Assembly: GCA_024206355.1 (NCBI GenBank)
Contig: JAAGZM010000674.1
Coordinates: 1 to 6,631, forward strand
DNA: 6,631 nt
Source: Gammaproteobacteria bacterium
GTDB taxonomy: Bacteria > Pseudomonadota > Gammaproteobacteria > Enterobacterales > GCA-2746155
Reading direction: 5' to 3'
The notes under the pieces are model-generated. The model saw only the letters and a list, made by a program, of their open reading frames with translations. It did not search any database and was not told where the DNA came from. This document shows positions 6,506-6,631 of the stretch, in pieces (the first letter of the stretch is position 1; every line of letters starts with the position of its first letter). Made by a program: the position numbers and the translations under genes.

Positions 6506-6631
6506 TTAGACCTTTAACAACTTTTCTCTTACTTTTCCAATTGCTTGTGTTGGATTAAGCCCCTTTGGACATGCATCAATACAATTCATAATACCTCTAC
6601 AGCGAAATACGCTGAAGGCATCATCAAGGTC
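6506..6631 (-). CDS. sdhB: Succinate dehydrogenase iron-sulfur subunit, C-terminal end (rest beyond the window)
   Basis: The last 41 codons of a gene entering from the right edge read DLDDAFSVFRCRGIMNC and continue to a TAA stop at 6506-6508. The pattern FRCxxIMNCxxxCPKGLNPTxAIG is the C-terminal cluster-binding signature of SdhB. By comparison with E. coli SdhB, the first two visible cysteines are ligands of the [3Fe-4S] cluster and the third, in ACPKGLNP, is a ligand of the [4Fe-4S] cluster. The protein passes electrons from the flavoprotein SdhA to quinone at the inner membrane's cytoplasmic face. CPKGLNP and the sucA neighbour support succinate dehydrogenase rather than fumarate reductase. 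The upstream sdhC, sdhD and sdhA are expected beyond the right edge but are not seen. Confidence 0.96.
   Translation of the reverse strand, partial: DLDDAFSVFRCRGIMNCIDACPKGLNPTQAIGKVREKLLKV

Noticed and set aside
1..6631. A hidden defence system, mobile element, CRISPR array or biosynthetic cluster
   Set aside because: The window is almost fully occupied by recognised core genes. I saw no transposase, integrase, spaced identical repeats, attachment-like duplications or unknown gene of notable length on either strand.

Overview
The window is a stretch of core TCA-cycle genes from an A+T-rich bacterium. The proteins look most like gammaproteobacterial orthologues: SucA, SucB, SucC and SucD can be followed almost motif by motif against the E. 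coli proteins, and the gene order sdhB-sucA-sucB-sucC-sucD is the enterobacterial/marine gammaproteobacterial one. I cannot name a genus from the sequence alone.

Layout, left to right. Positions 2-226 (+ strand) hold a cold-shock-domain gene of the CspD type, lacking only about its first three codons. It ends inside a perfect 12-bp inverted repeat (210-239) that can serve as a shared terminator for this gene and for the operon arriving from the other side. Everything else is on the - strand and is read from right to left: the last 41 codons of sdhB (6506-6631), a 152-bp A+T-rich intergenic region (6354-6505), then sucA (3543-6353), sucB (2333-3517), sucC (1133-2296) and sucD (257-1129). Gaps within the suc block are 25, 36 and 3 bp, and each suc gene has its own Shine-Dalgarno sequence.

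The genes work together on consecutive steps. SucA (E1o) and SucB (E2o) oxidatively decarboxylate 2-oxoglutarate to succinyl-CoA; SucC and SucD convert succinyl-CoA to succinate with formation of a nucleoside triphosphate; SdhB belongs to succinate dehydrogenase, which oxidises the succinate. The third component of the 2-oxoglutarate dehydrogenase complex, dihydrolipoamide dehydrogenase (Lpd, E3), is not here, so it must be encoded elsewhere.

I found no mobile element, CRISPR array, tRNA, rRNA or unknown gene system. The parts that deserve a second look are small: the sdhB-sucA intergenic region, which carries a promoter-like -10 overlapping a palindrome, three 7-bp tandem repeats and a separate inverted repeat; a 15-bp tandem duplication in the tail of the cspD-like gene; and the shared terminator that includes the stop codon of that gene. 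No gene-free stretch exceeds 300 bp.
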